Shown: positions 1 through 8,183 of the stretch, piece by piece
Layout of the letters: each line of letters opens with the position of its first letter
Position numbering within the stretch: the first letter of the stretch is position 1
Assembly (NCBI GenBank): GCA_963667205.1
Contig: OY762959.1
Span: 1,488,001-1,552,000, forward strand
Source: CF-162 sp963667205
GTDB lineage: Bacteria > Chloroflexota > Dehalococcoidia > SM23-28-2 > RBG-16-64-32
Direction of reading: 5' to 3'
Length of the DNA stretch: 64,000 nucleotides
Program-made: the position numbers and the translations under genes
Notes under the pieces: generated by a model
Databases searched by the model: none
Told to the model about the DNA's origin: nothing
The model's input: the letters and a program-made list of their open reading frames with translations, nothing else

Positions 1-798
1 GGCTTCCGCTCTTTCGTACGCACCCCTGGCGATGCCGGTGGACAGGGCGCAACAGAGGATCCTGTCGACGTCGAGCGAGGCGAGCGCCAGCCTCAGCCCA
101 TCGCCCTCATTGCCGAGCAACGCTCCCCTGGGAATGCGGACGTCGTCGAAGGTAACTTCGTTCTGGTAGGAGGACTTCATGCCGGCCATCTCGATCGGGT
201 CAGACACCGAAATGCCGGGCGTGTCTTTCTCGACGAGGAAGGCCGAGTACTTCCGGTCCGCATCGCCGTTGCGCATCGCCGCCAGGACGATGCCGACGCT
301 GGGATGAGGTGCGCCGAAGTTCGTGATGAGCGTCTTTCTGCCGTTGAGGACATAGTCGTCGCCGTCAGACGCCGCCGTGGTCTTGATGCCGCGGACGTCG
401 GAGCCGGCATCCGGTTCAGTCATGACGATAGCGCCGATGACCTCTCCGCGTGCGAAGCGCGGCAGGTACTGCTTTCGCTGCTCTTCCGAACCCCCCCGGT
501 AGATCACCTTGTAGCCGATGACCCCGGAGTGGACCATGCAGTCCATGGCGAAGCCCGGAAGGGCCGTCGCAAGCTCCTCCGCGATAATGAAGTCGGCCAG
601 CAGATCGAGCCCGCCACCCCCATACTCGACCGGTATCGAGGCGCCCAGCCAACCCAACTCCGTGACAGCGTGGAACAGATCTATCGGGAATTCGCCCTTC
701 CGTTCGATCTCCTGCGCGTGAGGCGCGACCTCTTTCCGGGCGAACTCCCTCACTGACCGCTGCAGTAGTTTGTGCTCGTCGCTCAGATTAAATTCCAT
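1..798 (-). CDS. acyl-CoA dehydrogenase, C-terminus beyond left edge
   Basis: FAD-dependent acyl-CoA dehydrogenase that would introduce the alpha-beta double bond into an acyl-CoA in the cytoplasm. The frame is open from ATG at 798 to the left edge (266 codons), so the C-terminal helical domain, with the usual catalytic Glu, lies outside the window. Visible signatures are the N-terminal helical domain beginning MEFNLSDEHKLL, the EYGGGGL turn, the middle-domain motif MTEPDAGSD that contacts FAD and substrate, LNGRKTLITN, and FDDVRIP. A GGAAGTAGG stretch just upstream can serve as ribosome site. It is divergent from the thiolase-like operon at 996 and may share its regulation. The family is clear; the substrate is not known. 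Confidence 0.93.
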   Translation of the reverse strand, partial: MEFNLSDEHKLLQRSVREFARKEVAPHAQEIERKGEFPIDLFHAVTELGWLGASIPVEYGGGGLDLLADFIIAEELATALPGFAMDCMVHSGVIGYKVIYRGGSEEQRKQYLPRFARGEVIGAIVMTEPDAGSDVRGIKTTAASDGDDYVLNGRKTLITNFGAPHPSVGIVLAAMRNGDADRKYSAFLVEKDTPGISVSDPIEMAGMKSSYQNEVTFDDVRIPRGALLGNEGDGLRLALASLDVDRILCCALSTGIARGAYERAEA

Positions 799-874
799 GG
801 CCTACTTCCAGTGCATAGTCCGACGGGATTTCTTGCTTGCCGGGCAAGCAACGATTCCTGTAAGTTAGCTGTTG

Positions 875-887
875 ACCGACCGTTCGG
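875..887. promoter_or_regulatory. possible TetR-type operator between divergent acyl-CoA genes
   Basis: ACCGACCGTTCGG lies in the 197-bp divergent spacer between the acyl-CoA dehydrogenase and the thiolase-like operon. It differs at one position from the perfect palindrome-containing site ACCGACCGGTCGG at 12382-12394. Such CCGACCG-N-CGG dyads resemble operators of TetR-family fatty-acid regulators. No regulator gene is adjacent, so the assignment is inference. Confidence 0.35.
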
Positions 888-995
888 GCGATCTCAGTAC
901 ACCAGTCGAGCATTGGCGCTGTCAAGATCAGCCCTACGTAGCGGCCGTAGTCCAGAAGATGCCCAAACGCGTGCTGCCGAGGAGGCGACCGCCCC

Positions 996-2183
996 ATGAA
1001 TAAGAGTCATCGAGGAGAAGCGGCGATCGTCGGCATCGGCGAGGTGCCTTCCGGCGTATATCCGGACCGCCCGTGCCTGCAGAGCGCGCTGCAATCAGCG
1101 CACGACGCGATCGAGGATTCCGGGCTGCCCTACGACGAGATAGACGCCGTCATACCCGCAGGCACATTCTACGACCCCTGGTACAACACCAACATGATCT
1201 TCTCTCAGCTCGTCGAAGAGCTGGGGCTGACCGGCAAGACGAAGATGAACCTGCAGGTCGTGGCGGGCGGTGCCAGCAGCGCCGCGCTGATGGCGACGGC
1301 CGCGGGGCTGATCGCTACCGGGGCGGCCCGCTCGGTCCTCTGCGTTCACGCCGAGAAGTGGGGCTCGATGCCCAACCAGGACATGTACGACAAGCTGGCC
1401 ACGTTCGGCATCTCCCCGGAGTGGGAGGCCCCGTACGGGCTGAACATGAACGCGGTGTCAGCTCTGATCACCCAGCGCTATGCGTTCGAAACTGGCACCA
1501 CGGAAGAGCAGCTGGCCTCTGTCTGCGTGGCGCTGCGAAAGTGGGCCGAGCTTAACCCCAACGCCATGTACCAGAAGCCCCTGGCGCTTGAGGACGTACT
1601 CCGTTCCAAGCTTGTGGCCAGCCCGCTGCACGCCTTCGAGTGCAACCGGCTGGCCGACGGCGGATCGGCGTTCATTGTCACCAGCGCCGAAAGGGCGAAG
1701 TCGCTTGACACGGTGCCGGTGTACCTCCTGGGCTCCGGATCAGTAGTGACTCACTACGCGATCTCGCAGGAGACGAACATGAGCCGCTTCGGCTATGCCC
1801 GCGCGGCAGAAGAAGCGTTCGGGGTTGCCGGCCTGGGCCCCAGGGACATGGACATCGCCGAGATCTACGACTCCTACCCCGTGTTCAACCTCATCGCCCT
1901 GGAGGAGATGGGCTTCTGCAAGCGCGGCGAAGCGGGGCAGTTCGTCTTAGACGGTCACACCTGGCCCGGCGGATCGTTGCCGATGACTACGAACGGCGGC
2001 ATGCTCTCCCAGGGCCACACCGGTACCGGCGGTGGCATCGCCGTGCTGGTTGAGGCGGCCCGGCAGCTGATGGGCAAGGCCGGGAAGCGCCAGGTTGAAG
2101 GCGCCCGCTTCTGCGTTGAGACGGCGACCGGCGGCACCTATATGGACGCGCACGTCAGCGTGTTCGGAACGGAGGTCCCATGA
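996..2183 (+). CDS. SCP2-type thiolase-like protein lacking the catalytic Cys (Ltp2-like aldolase candidate)
   Basis: 395-residue member of the SCP2-thiolase/lipid-transfer superfamily. The N-terminal thiolase half is recognisable, but the nucleophilic Cys position is Gly92 (context VVAGGASSA), so classical thiolysis is unlikely. The second half keeps the AEIYDSYPV Tyr motif and a GHTGTGGG loop in place of the usual GHPxGATG. This pattern is that of Ltp2-type proteins, which act as retro-aldolases on steroid side-chain beta-hydroxyacyl-CoA with a DUF35 partner. The next gene is a DUF35 protein overlapping by 4 nt, followed by a MaoC hydratase, which supports that reading. AGGAGG precedes the ATG by ten bases. 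Family confident; aldolase role inferred. Confidence 0.88.
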   Translation: MNKSHRGEAAIVGIGEVPSGVYPDRPCLQSALQSAHDAIEDSGLPYDEIDAVIPAGTFYDPWYNTNMIFSQLVEELGLTGKTKMNLQVVAGGASSAALMATAAGLIATGAARSVLCVHAEKWGSMPNQDMYDKLATFGISPEWEAPYGLNMNAVSALITQRYAFETGTTEEQLASVCVALRKWAELNPNAMYQKPLALEDVLRSKLVASPLHAFECNRLADGGSAFIVTSAERAKSLDTVPVYLLGSGSVVTHYAISQETNMSRFGYARAAEEAFGVAGLGPRDMDIAEIYDSYPVFNLIALEEMGFCKRGEAGQFVLDGHTWPGGSLPMTTNGGMLSQGHTGTGGGIAVLVEAARQLMGKAGKRQVEGARFCVETATGGTYMDAHVSVFGTEVP

Positions 2184-2587
2184 GCGTCTACGAAAGGCCC
2201 CTCCCTGAGACAACTCCCTGGAGCGCACCGTTCTGGGCCGCCGCCAAAGAGCATCGCCTGGTTTTTCAGCACTGCGCGAGCTGTCAGGCGAACGTCCTCT
2301 ATCCCAAGCTGTTCTGCCCGAACTGCCACGGCTCCGATCTGCAATGGATGGACGCCAGCGGCCAGGGCGAGGTCTATACGTTCAGCGTCATCTACCAGCA
2401 CCCGCCCTCGCCGTTCCGGGATTCCCTGCCGTACGTGGTCGCCGTTGTGCAACTCGACGAGGGCGTGCAGCTGATGACGAACGTCGTTGGCTGCGAGCCG
2501 GAGGACGTGAAGTGCGGGATGAAGGTGGTTGCCGAGTTCGACGACGTCACCGACGAATTCACCCTGGTCAAGTTTCGGCCTGCCTGA
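2180..2587 (+). CDS. DUF35 zinc-ribbon/OB-fold acyl-CoA-associated protein
   Basis: 135 residues: an N-terminal rubredoxin-like zinc ribbon with Cys32, Cys35, Cys46 and Cys49 (CASC and CPNC), then an OB-fold of about 80 residues typical of DUF35. Its ATG overlaps the stop of the thiolase-like gene (ATGA), so the two are translationally coupled. DUF35 proteins bind acyl-CoA and form complexes with thiolase-like partners; in the steroid system the DUF35 domain of ChsH2 is needed for Ltp2 aldolase activity. Here it is a stand-alone polypeptide, not fused to a MaoC domain. Confidence 0.9.
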   Translation: MSVYERPLPETTPWSAPFWAAAKEHRLVFQHCASCQANVLYPKLFCPNCHGSDLQWMDASGQGEVYTFSVIYQHPPSPFRDSLPYVVAVVQLDEGVQLMTNVVGCEPEDVKCGMKVVAEFDDVTDEFTLVKFRPA

Positions 2588-2600
2588 GCTGGGATCAGTC

Positions 2601-3071
2601 GTGACTTGGCGCAGCTGGGAGGACATCGAGATCGGGCAGACGGTGCGCAGCCAGGAGCTCACTATCACCGAGACCCACGTCGTCAACTGGGCCAGCCTCA
2701 CCGGCGACTGGTTCGAGCTTCACATGAGCGAGGAGTACGCAAAGGCCTCGGAGTTCAAGAAGCGAGTTGCGCACGGGCCGTTGACGTTCGGCCTGTCGAT
2801 CGGCCTGGCATATGGGACCGGCTACGTGAACAAAGAGTGGCTCGTTGCCTGGCTCGGTGCGAACAACATGAAGCTCCCGCAGCCCGTCTTCATCGGCGAC
2901 ACCGTCCACCTCGATCTGTCCGTCGTCAGCAAGCGCGAGACAAGCAAGCCGGAGCGAGGGATCGCCGTGCTGAAGTACGACATCAAGAACCAGAACGACG
3001 AGACGGTCCTGGAGTTCGAATCGACTTTCATGGCCCGGCGATCCGGCCCCGCGCAGCAGGCGCCCTCCTGA
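2601..3071 (+). CDS. MaoC-like hotdog-fold enoyl-CoA hydratase
   Basis: 156 residues from GTG at 2601. An upstream in-frame ATG at 2529 would overlap the DUF35 gene by about 60 bp and add non-homologous sequence. The single hotdog domain carries the hydratase-type D-x4-H arrangement (TGDWFELHMSEEYA) and the helix AHGPLTFGLSIGL. It is the third gene of the thiolase/DUF35 operon, with a 13-bp gap. It would hydrate a 2-enoyl-CoA to the beta-hydroxyacyl-CoA that an Ltp2-like aldolase could then cleave. Convergent with the next gene, the two stops abutting in a TGATCA palindrome. Confidence 0.88.
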   Translation: MTWRSWEDIEIGQTVRSQELTITETHVVNWASLTGDWFELHMSEEYAKASEFKKRVAHGPLTFGLSIGLAYGTGYVNKEWLVAWLGANNMKLPQPVFIGDTVHLDLSVVSKRETSKPERGIAVLKYDIKNQNDETVLEFESTFMARRSGPAQQAPS

Positions 3072-3944
3072 TCAGGGGGCCACGGCAAGCGCGCTCGCCC
3101 CTACGACAATAAGGGCGGAGCTCGCGATGCGGATTGGCCCGTAGCCCTCCTTGAGGATCACCAGACCCAGCGGCACTCCGAATACGACCCCGATCTCTCG
3201 CGCGGGAGCGACGTAGCTGATGCGGCCCGTGGTCAGGGCGATGAGCACCAGCAGATAAGCAGCCGCCGCCAGGGCGCCGCCCGCGAACACACTCCAGCGA
3301 CGCCTTCGCCATTCCGTTCGGACGGGCGCGGCGCCGTCCTTGAGCACGATCGGCGCAAAGGCGATGAGCGGACCGAGCTGCCCAAAGAGACTGAGCGTGA
3401 TCGGTGACAAGTGATCGAGGGCGCTTTTGTCCCAGAGCGAGTACCCGGTGATCAGGACGCCGGTGAGAACGGCGAACCCGGCGTCTGGCCAGCGCAGGTA
3501 CAAGAGAGGCTCCAGCAGGTCTCGCGCGGTCCTTCCCTGAACGGTGACGGCGTAAACGCCAACCACCACGAGGCCGATCGCGAAAACCGCTTCCAGCGAA
3601 GGCCGCTCGTCCAGAATCAGCACAGCGCCGATCGGTATCAGCGCGACGCTCAGGCCTCTCGACATCGGATACACGATCGACAGGTCACCGTGGTGGTAGC
3701 CCCGCGCGAGGGCGAGCGAGTAGGCCGAGTGCAGAAAGGCGCTGCCGGCCCCGAAGCCGATCGCGCTAAGACTGATCCCGTCGAGGGCAAAGATCACGAT
3801 GGGCGGCACTAGGAAGACCGGGACTGGGACGGCAACAAGCAGCCAGAGGAACGCCAGCTTGTCATCGCTTCGCTTGAGCAGTAGGTTCCAGGTGGCGTGG
3901 AAGAATGCCGCGGTGACGACAAGGAGAAATACGGCGGCGGTCAT
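3072..3944 (-). CDS. EamA/DMT-superfamily transporter
   Basis: 290-residue integral membrane protein with about ten hydrophobic segments in two EamA repeats. It opens MTAAVFLLVVTAAFFHATWNLLLKRSDD, of which the FHATWN-LLLKR stretch is typical of this drug/metabolite exporter superfamily. The second repeat starts near residue 150. Substrate cannot be told from sequence. It is divergent from the enoyl-CoA hydratase at 4124 and the spacer holds a 32-nt perfect palindrome. Confidence 0.88.
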   Translation of the reverse strand: MTAAVFLLVVTAAFFHATWNLLLKRSDDKLAFLWLLVAVPVPVFLVPPIVIFALDGISLSAIGFGAGSAFLHSAYSLALARGYHHGDLSIVYPMSRGLSVALIPIGAVLILDERPSLEAVFAIGLVVVGVYAVTVQGRTARDLLEPLLYLRWPDAGFAVLTGVLITGYSLWDKSALDHLSPITLSLFGQLGPLIAFAPIVLKDGAAPVRTEWRRRRWSVFAGGALAAAAYLLVLIALTTGRISYVAPAREIGVVFGVPLGLVILKEGYGPIRIASSALIVVGASALAVAP

Positions 3945-3998
3945 GTAGTGGCGTCATTGTATGACGAGCGCCGCCGGTGACACGTTGTCGCCGACCTG

Positions 3999-4030
3999 GG
4001 GTGTAGCAAGCGCGCGCGCTTGCTACACCC
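3999..4030. promoter_or_regulatory. 32-nt perfect palindrome in a divergent promoter region
   Basis: Arms GGGTGTAGCAAG (3999-4010) and CTTGCTACACCC (4019-4030) flank the self-complementary core CGCGCGCG, so the whole element is a perfect inverted repeat. It lies about 55 bp from the transporter start and about 95 bp from the enoyl-CoA hydratase start. With no loop bases and no T-run it looks more like a dimeric-regulator operator or cruciform than an intrinsic terminator, though a hairpin in the leader of the 4124 gene is possible. Confidence 0.5.
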
Positions 4031-4123
4031 TGGGGATCGCCAGTAAGCTGGGGAAGCTCTGCGCCGCCGCGGCAGCCTATCTGTCCTGCGGCGGGCGTGC
4101 GGACCCGCTAGGAGGCGAACACG

Positions 4124-4930
4124 ATGGCCAGCGTCTTGTACGAGAAAAAGGGCGAGTTGCTCTTCATCACCCTCAACAGACCGGAGGTCCACAACGCGTG
4201 GGATCCGGAGACGCTGATACGGCTGTCCGACGCCTGGCAAGACTTCGCGGCCGACGACTCCCTGCGGGTGGCGATCCTCACCGGCGCGGGCGACCGGTCG
4301 TTTAGCTCCGGCGCCGACCTCAAGCGATTGATTCCCCTGATCTACCGATCGCGAAAGCCGGAGGACGAATGGGACAACAAGGTCCTCGCGAACCCCGACA
4401 TTACGAGAACGGCTCTGCTTCGGGGATACCCGCTGCACAAGCCTGTCATCGCCGCCATCAACGGCTTCTGCCTGGCGGGCGGGACCGAGCTGATCCAGGC
4501 GACTGACATTCGGTTCGCCGCGCCTCACGCCACGTTCGGACTGACCGAGGTCAAGCGCGGGATAATCCCCGCGGGCGGATCGCTGGTGAGGCTGTCCCGG
4601 CAGATCCCGTTCTGCAACGCGATGGAGATCCTCCTGACGGGTGAGTCCATAAGTGCGCAGGACGCCCAGCGCATCGGCCTGATCAACCGCATTGTCCCGG
4701 CCGATGAATTGATCGAGACGGCTGAAGCAACCGCCCGTACGATCGCCGAGAACGGGCCGCTGGCGGTGCGGACGATCAAGGAGACAGTGCTGAAGACGAT
4801 CGGTCTTCCCCTGGCTGAGGCGTACGCTGTGGAGGACGCGGCCGTTCGCGTCATCCGGGACTCGGAGGACGCGCGGGAGGGTCCGCTCGCCTTCGCTGAG
4901 AAACGCAAGCCACGCTACGTCGGAAGGTAA
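4124..4930 (+). CDS. enoyl-CoA hydratase/isomerase (crotonase family)
   Basis: 268 residues, normal crotonase length. Seen: the first oxyanion-hole segment FSSGADLKRL, the second GFCLAGGTELIQATDIRFA, and the EVKRGIIPAGG stretch where the catalytic Glu is expected. The C-terminal trimerisation helix ends EKRKPRYVGR. A strong AGGAGG sits 8 nt before the ATG. It is followed 40 bp downstream by an SDR gene, so the two may catalyse successive hydration and dehydrogenation steps. An insert of about 20 residues (RSRKPEDEWDNKVL) after the first oxyanion loop suggests a substrate-specific loop. Confidence 0.93.
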   Translation: MASVLYEKKGELLFITLNRPEVHNAWDPETLIRLSDAWQDFAADDSLRVAILTGAGDRSFSSGADLKRLIPLIYRSRKPEDEWDNKVLANPDITRTALLRGYPLHKPVIAAINGFCLAGGTELIQATDIRFAAPHATFGLTEVKRGIIPAGGSLVRLSRQIPFCNAMEILLTGESISAQDAQRIGLINRIVPADELIETAEATARTIAENGPLAVRTIKETVLKTIGLPLAEAYAVEDAAVRVIRDSEDAREGPLAFAEKRKPRYVGR

Positions 4931-4970
4931 GCGCAAGAGTCGGGACGTTTCCCGATTGATGGAGGGTGTC

Positions 4971-5711
4971 ATGAAGCTAGAGGACAAGGTCGCCGTCATC
5001 ACCGGCGGAAGCAGCGGCATCGGCCTGTCGATCGCCGAGGAGTTCGTCGCGGAGGGAGCGAAGGTCGTCATCTGTGGGCGCGAACAGAGCACGCTGGACG
5101 AGGCGATAACGAAGCTCGGCCCGAACGCGCTGGCGGTTCAGGCCGACGTCGGCGTGATGAGCGATCTCGACCGGCTGTACGAAGAGACGACCGCGCGCTT
5201 CGGCAACGTCGACGTCGTCGTCGTCAACGCCGGTATCGCAGTTGCGGCCACACTCGAGGACACGGACGAAGCGACGTTCGACGAGATCTCCAAGATCAAC
5301 TTCAAGGGCGCCTACTTCACGGTGCAGAAGGCAAGTCCCCACCTCAACGAGGGCGCATCGATCATCTTCATCAGTTCGGCCGCGAACCAGATGGGCCTCA
5401 AGGAAACCTCAGCCTACAGCGCAACCAAGGCGGCCCTTCGCTCGCTGGCGAGAACTCTCTCCGGCGAACTGTTGGTTCGGGGCATCCGCGTGAACACGAT
5501 TAGTCCGGGGAACATCGTGACGCCTCTTCTCCGGAAGATGGGTGTCGTAGACATCGAAGCGTTCCTCAAGGACCGCGAGTCCCAGGTGCCGTCGGGAAAG
5601 TTCGGCACCTCGCAGGAGATCGCCAAGATCGCCCTGTTCCTGGCCTCCTCAGACTCGTCGTACGTCGTCGCCACCGAGATCGTGGCTGACGGCGGCTGGT
5701 CGCAGATATAG
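4971..5711 (+). CDS. short-chain dehydrogenase/reductase
   Basis: 246 residues from ATG at 4971, preceded by GGAGGG; an upstream ATG at 4956 lacks a ribosome site. Classical SDR features are present: TGGSSGIG cofactor motif near the N-terminus, NAG about residue 85, the catalytic Ser (FISSAA), YSATK with Tyr and Lys, and PGNIVTP. The C-terminus VADGGWSQI is typical of FabG-like oxidoreductases. It probably oxidises or reduces a hydroxy/keto acyl intermediate with NAD(P); the exact substrate cannot be set. Confidence 0.93.
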   Translation: MKLEDKVAVITGGSSGIGLSIAEEFVAEGAKVVICGREQSTLDEAITKLGPNALAVQADVGVMSDLDRLYEETTARFGNVDVVVVNAGIAVAATLEDTDEATFDEISKINFKGAYFTVQKASPHLNEGASIIFISSAANQMGLKETSAYSATKAALRSLARTLSGELLVRGIRVNTISPGNIVTPLLRKMGVVDIEAFLKDRESQVPSGKFGTSQEIAKIALFLASSDSSYVVATEIVADGGWSQI

Positions 5712-5835
5712 GGCCGCCCGCTGACGCCGCATTCAGCATCGGCCGCCCTGCGTCCGCAAGCGCACTATTCATCGCCTGGCCGCGACACGCGGTAAGCTGG
5801 CCTGGCGTCCCGCGCTAGTGCCAGGAGATCACTCG

Positions 5836-7089
5836 TTGCAGCCATCTGCCCAGAGCAACTTGCAGTCCAACATCTGGAAGTATTACCTGTACCACTTCCT
5901 GCTGGACCTTCAACTCTGGTACCCGATCTGGGTCATCTACCTCACCGAGGAGCGCGGCTTCTCGCTGACCAAGGTGACCCTGGTGGACGTCCCCTTCTGG
6001 CTCGCGGTGATACTGCTGCAGATACCGGCCGCGGCACTCGCCGACCGCTGGGGCCGAAAGCCGATGCTAATCATGTCGGCCGGCTCGCTGGCGGTGGCCG
6101 TGACGCTGTTTGGCCTCGCCGAGTCGTTTCCGCTTCTGCTTTTCTCCTACTTGATCTGGGGCGTCTCCTACTCTTTTCTCTACGGTACGGAATCGGCGTT
6201 CATCTTTGACTCGCTCAAGGCGATCGGACGCGAGGGCGAGTACACGAAGATCTACGGCCGCGCCTGGGGGCTCGCCACGGCGGCGATACTCGGCGGCACT
6301 CTGCTGGGGGCACCACTCGCCGAAGCGACGAGTCTACCGGTGCCGATCCTCGTCAGTGGCGGCATCGCCGCGCTCGCCGCTGTGTCAGCGCTGACGTTTG
6401 TCGAGCCGAAGCGATCTGGGCGTTCGCTGGGCGCTATCTCCTACGGTCAGATCGTTCGAGAGAGCGCTCACATTCTGCGGCGCAGTCGCCACGTTCGCTA
6501 CGGGGTTCTGTTTTACGGGCTGATGACCGTCGGCTTCGTGGGGCCCTGGTTCTTCCTCCAACCGTTCCTGCTCGACCACAACGTCGACGTCGGTGACAGC
6601 GGGTTCTGGCAAACTCCGACGCGTATCGCCGGCATCGTCGGAGCGATCGCGGCACACCAGATCCTGATTTCCTTCGGGGAGAAGCGTGTCTTTTTCGCCA
6701 TGCCCGTAGCCGTGATCTGCTCGTTCCTGCTGCTCGGCTTCTGGGATTCCATCTACGCAGTCGCCGCCTTCCCCGTCCTCTTCTTCGTCGTGCAGCTCTC
6801 GCAGCCCGCGATCACGGACTATCTGAACCGTCGCGTGCCCTCGGAGCAGCGGGCAACCGTCCTCTCGCTGACCAACCTGATTCGGTCGATGGTGATCATG
6901 CCGGTGGCGCCGATCTTCGGGCTGCTGGCCGACGAGTTCTCGCTGACGACGATGTTCCTCGCCAGCGGTCTCGTCATGATCGGACCGGCGATCGTGCTCA
7001 TGGTCCTCTGGTCACCGCTCTTATCGGTCCCGCCATCCGGGGAGGGGGCCGAGAGCGATCCGGCGGGAGCCAGCGGCGATGAGCCTTAG
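5836..7089 (+). CDS. MFS transporter
   Basis: About 417 residues with twelve predicted membrane segments and the MFS loop signature ADRWGRKPML between TM2 and TM3. Start chosen at TTG 5836 because AGGAG lies 8 nt upstream; GTG at 5818 is an alternative that adds six residues. The protein opens with a polar stretch before YYLYHFLLDLQLWYPIWV, like efflux-type MFS proteins of the tetracycline/quinolone group. The 3' end overlaps the convergent polysaccharide deacetylase gene by 4 nt. Substrate unknown. Confidence 0.9.
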   Translation: MQPSAQSNLQSNIWKYYLYHFLLDLQLWYPIWVIYLTEERGFSLTKVTLVDVPFWLAVILLQIPAAALADRWGRKPMLIMSAGSLAVAVTLFGLAESFPLLLFSYLIWGVSYSFLYGTESAFIFDSLKAIGREGEYTKIYGRAWGLATAAILGGTLLGAPLAEATSLPVPILVSGGIAALAAVSALTFVEPKRSGRSLGAISYGQIVRESAHILRRSRHVRYGVLFYGLMTVGFVGPWFFLQPFLLDHNVDVGDSGFWQTPTRIAGIVGAIAAHQILISFGEKRVFFAMPVAVICSFLLLGFWDSIYAVAAFPVLFFVVQLSQPAITDYLNRRVPSEQRATVLSLTNLIRSMVIMPVAPIFGLLADEFSLTTMFLASGLVMIGPAIVLMVLWSPLLSVPPSGEGAESDPAGASGDEP

Positions 7090-7910
7090 CGATCGGCGCT
7101 GGGCCAGGGCACGCGCAGCGGGTTCTGGCAGCCCTGGGCGGCCTCCAGCGCAGTAGCGAACCAGACATCGTCCCGGCTCTGCATGTGCTCGAGAAGCCGT
7201 TCGAGCACGCCGATCCGTGAGCGGCGCCCCATGAGCTGCGGGTGGAGCGTGATCAGGAACATGCCGCCTTCGTCGTAAGCCCTATCGAACTCCGTCTGCC
7301 ACAGCGAGAGGATGTCGTCCGGAGGGGTGAGAACGTTCGCTCCGCCGAAGAAGTAAGCGCTGAACGGAAAGTCGTCGAGCTCCCAGCTCACCGGCAGCTG
7401 GATGAGGGGCTCCGGCATGCCTTCGACCTCGATAAGATACGGATTGTCGTCACCCATCAGGCTGCTGTCGTAAACGAACCCCTCTTCCAGCAGCAGCTTG
7501 GCCGTGTGCGGGTTGTGATCCCAGGGCACCACGCGTGCGCCGCGCGGCCTCGATCCAGTCACTTCCTCAAGCGCCGTGAGTGACCGCCGGATGAGGTCCC
7601 GCTCTTCGTCGACGGACATCCCGATCACGGACTCGCAGTTGAAGCCCTCATACGCGATCTCTTGGCCGCGCTCCATAGCCTGTTCGACCTGGGGCTTGTG
7701 GTTCAGCGCGACCCAGGCCGGTATGAAGAACGTGCCGGGCACCTTGTGGCGGTCGAGTACCGCCATTACTCGCTCGAATCCAGCGCGAGCGCCGTAGGCA
7801 CCGCGTTCCCTCGGACCGGGCGAGTCCATTTCGAGAGCTCCGAACCACATCGCCTCAGCGTCGAAGTTCCAGGTCAGTACAACCGCGCAGCGTTTACCGT
7901 TCGACCACAT
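7086..7910 (-). CDS. polysaccharide deacetylase (NodB-homology) family protein
   Basis: 274 residues from ATG at 7910, chosen because GGAGG lies 6 nt upstream. NodB motifs are visible: TWNFDAE near the N-terminus (metal/catalytic Asp), FFIPAWVALNHKP, the EIAYEGFNCESV region where the zinc-binding H-x3-H usually sits but is altered here, and the C-terminal LITLHPQLMGR with the conserved His. This is the cytoplasmic subfamily without a signal peptide, related to allantoinase-like PuuE and other C-N hydrolases, so the substrate may be a small amide rather than a polysaccharide. Confidence 0.88.
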   Translation of the reverse strand: MWSNGKRCAVVLTWNFDAEAMWFGALEMDSPGPRERGAYGARAGFERVMAVLDRHKVPGTFFIPAWVALNHKPQVEQAMERGQEIAYEGFNCESVIGMSVDEERDLIRRSLTALEEVTGSRPRGARVVPWDHNPHTAKLLLEEGFVYDSSLMGDDNPYLIEVEGMPEPLIQLPVSWELDDFPFSAYFFGGANVLTPPDDILSLWQTEFDRAYDEGGMFLITLHPQLMGRRSRIGVLERLLEHMQSRDDVWFATALEAAQGCQNPLRVPWPSADR

Positions 7911-8033
7911 CGATTCCTCCCAGGGCCTAGCGGACAGGCACGTCAGCGATTGCTCCATTCGGCCGCCTGCTCTGCGACCTTGCCTGTCCCGCGCGGACGA
8001 TTATAAGTCCTCATCCGGCCGGCCGGTAGAAAT

Positions 8034-8062
8034 TTGACGCCTTAGTGACACTGGACTATCTT
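8034..8062 (+). promoter_or_regulatory. predicted sigma-70 promoter for the SDR/PEP-enzyme operon
   Basis: TTGACG (8034-8039) and TATCTT (8057-8062) are separated by 17 nt in the 273-bp divergent spacer between the deacetylase and the SDR gene at 8184. The implied 5' leader is about 115 nt; I saw no recognisable riboswitch in it. Confidence 0.4.
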
Positions 8063-8183
8063 TCGGACAGACACGACCACAGATTTAAACGGGGCGCATA
8101 TGGGCGGGCCAGCGTGATTTCGGGCCGCGTGCGGGGACCGCACAGCCTTCGCTCGGCCCGGCTTTGAAGGACACAGTGAGACG

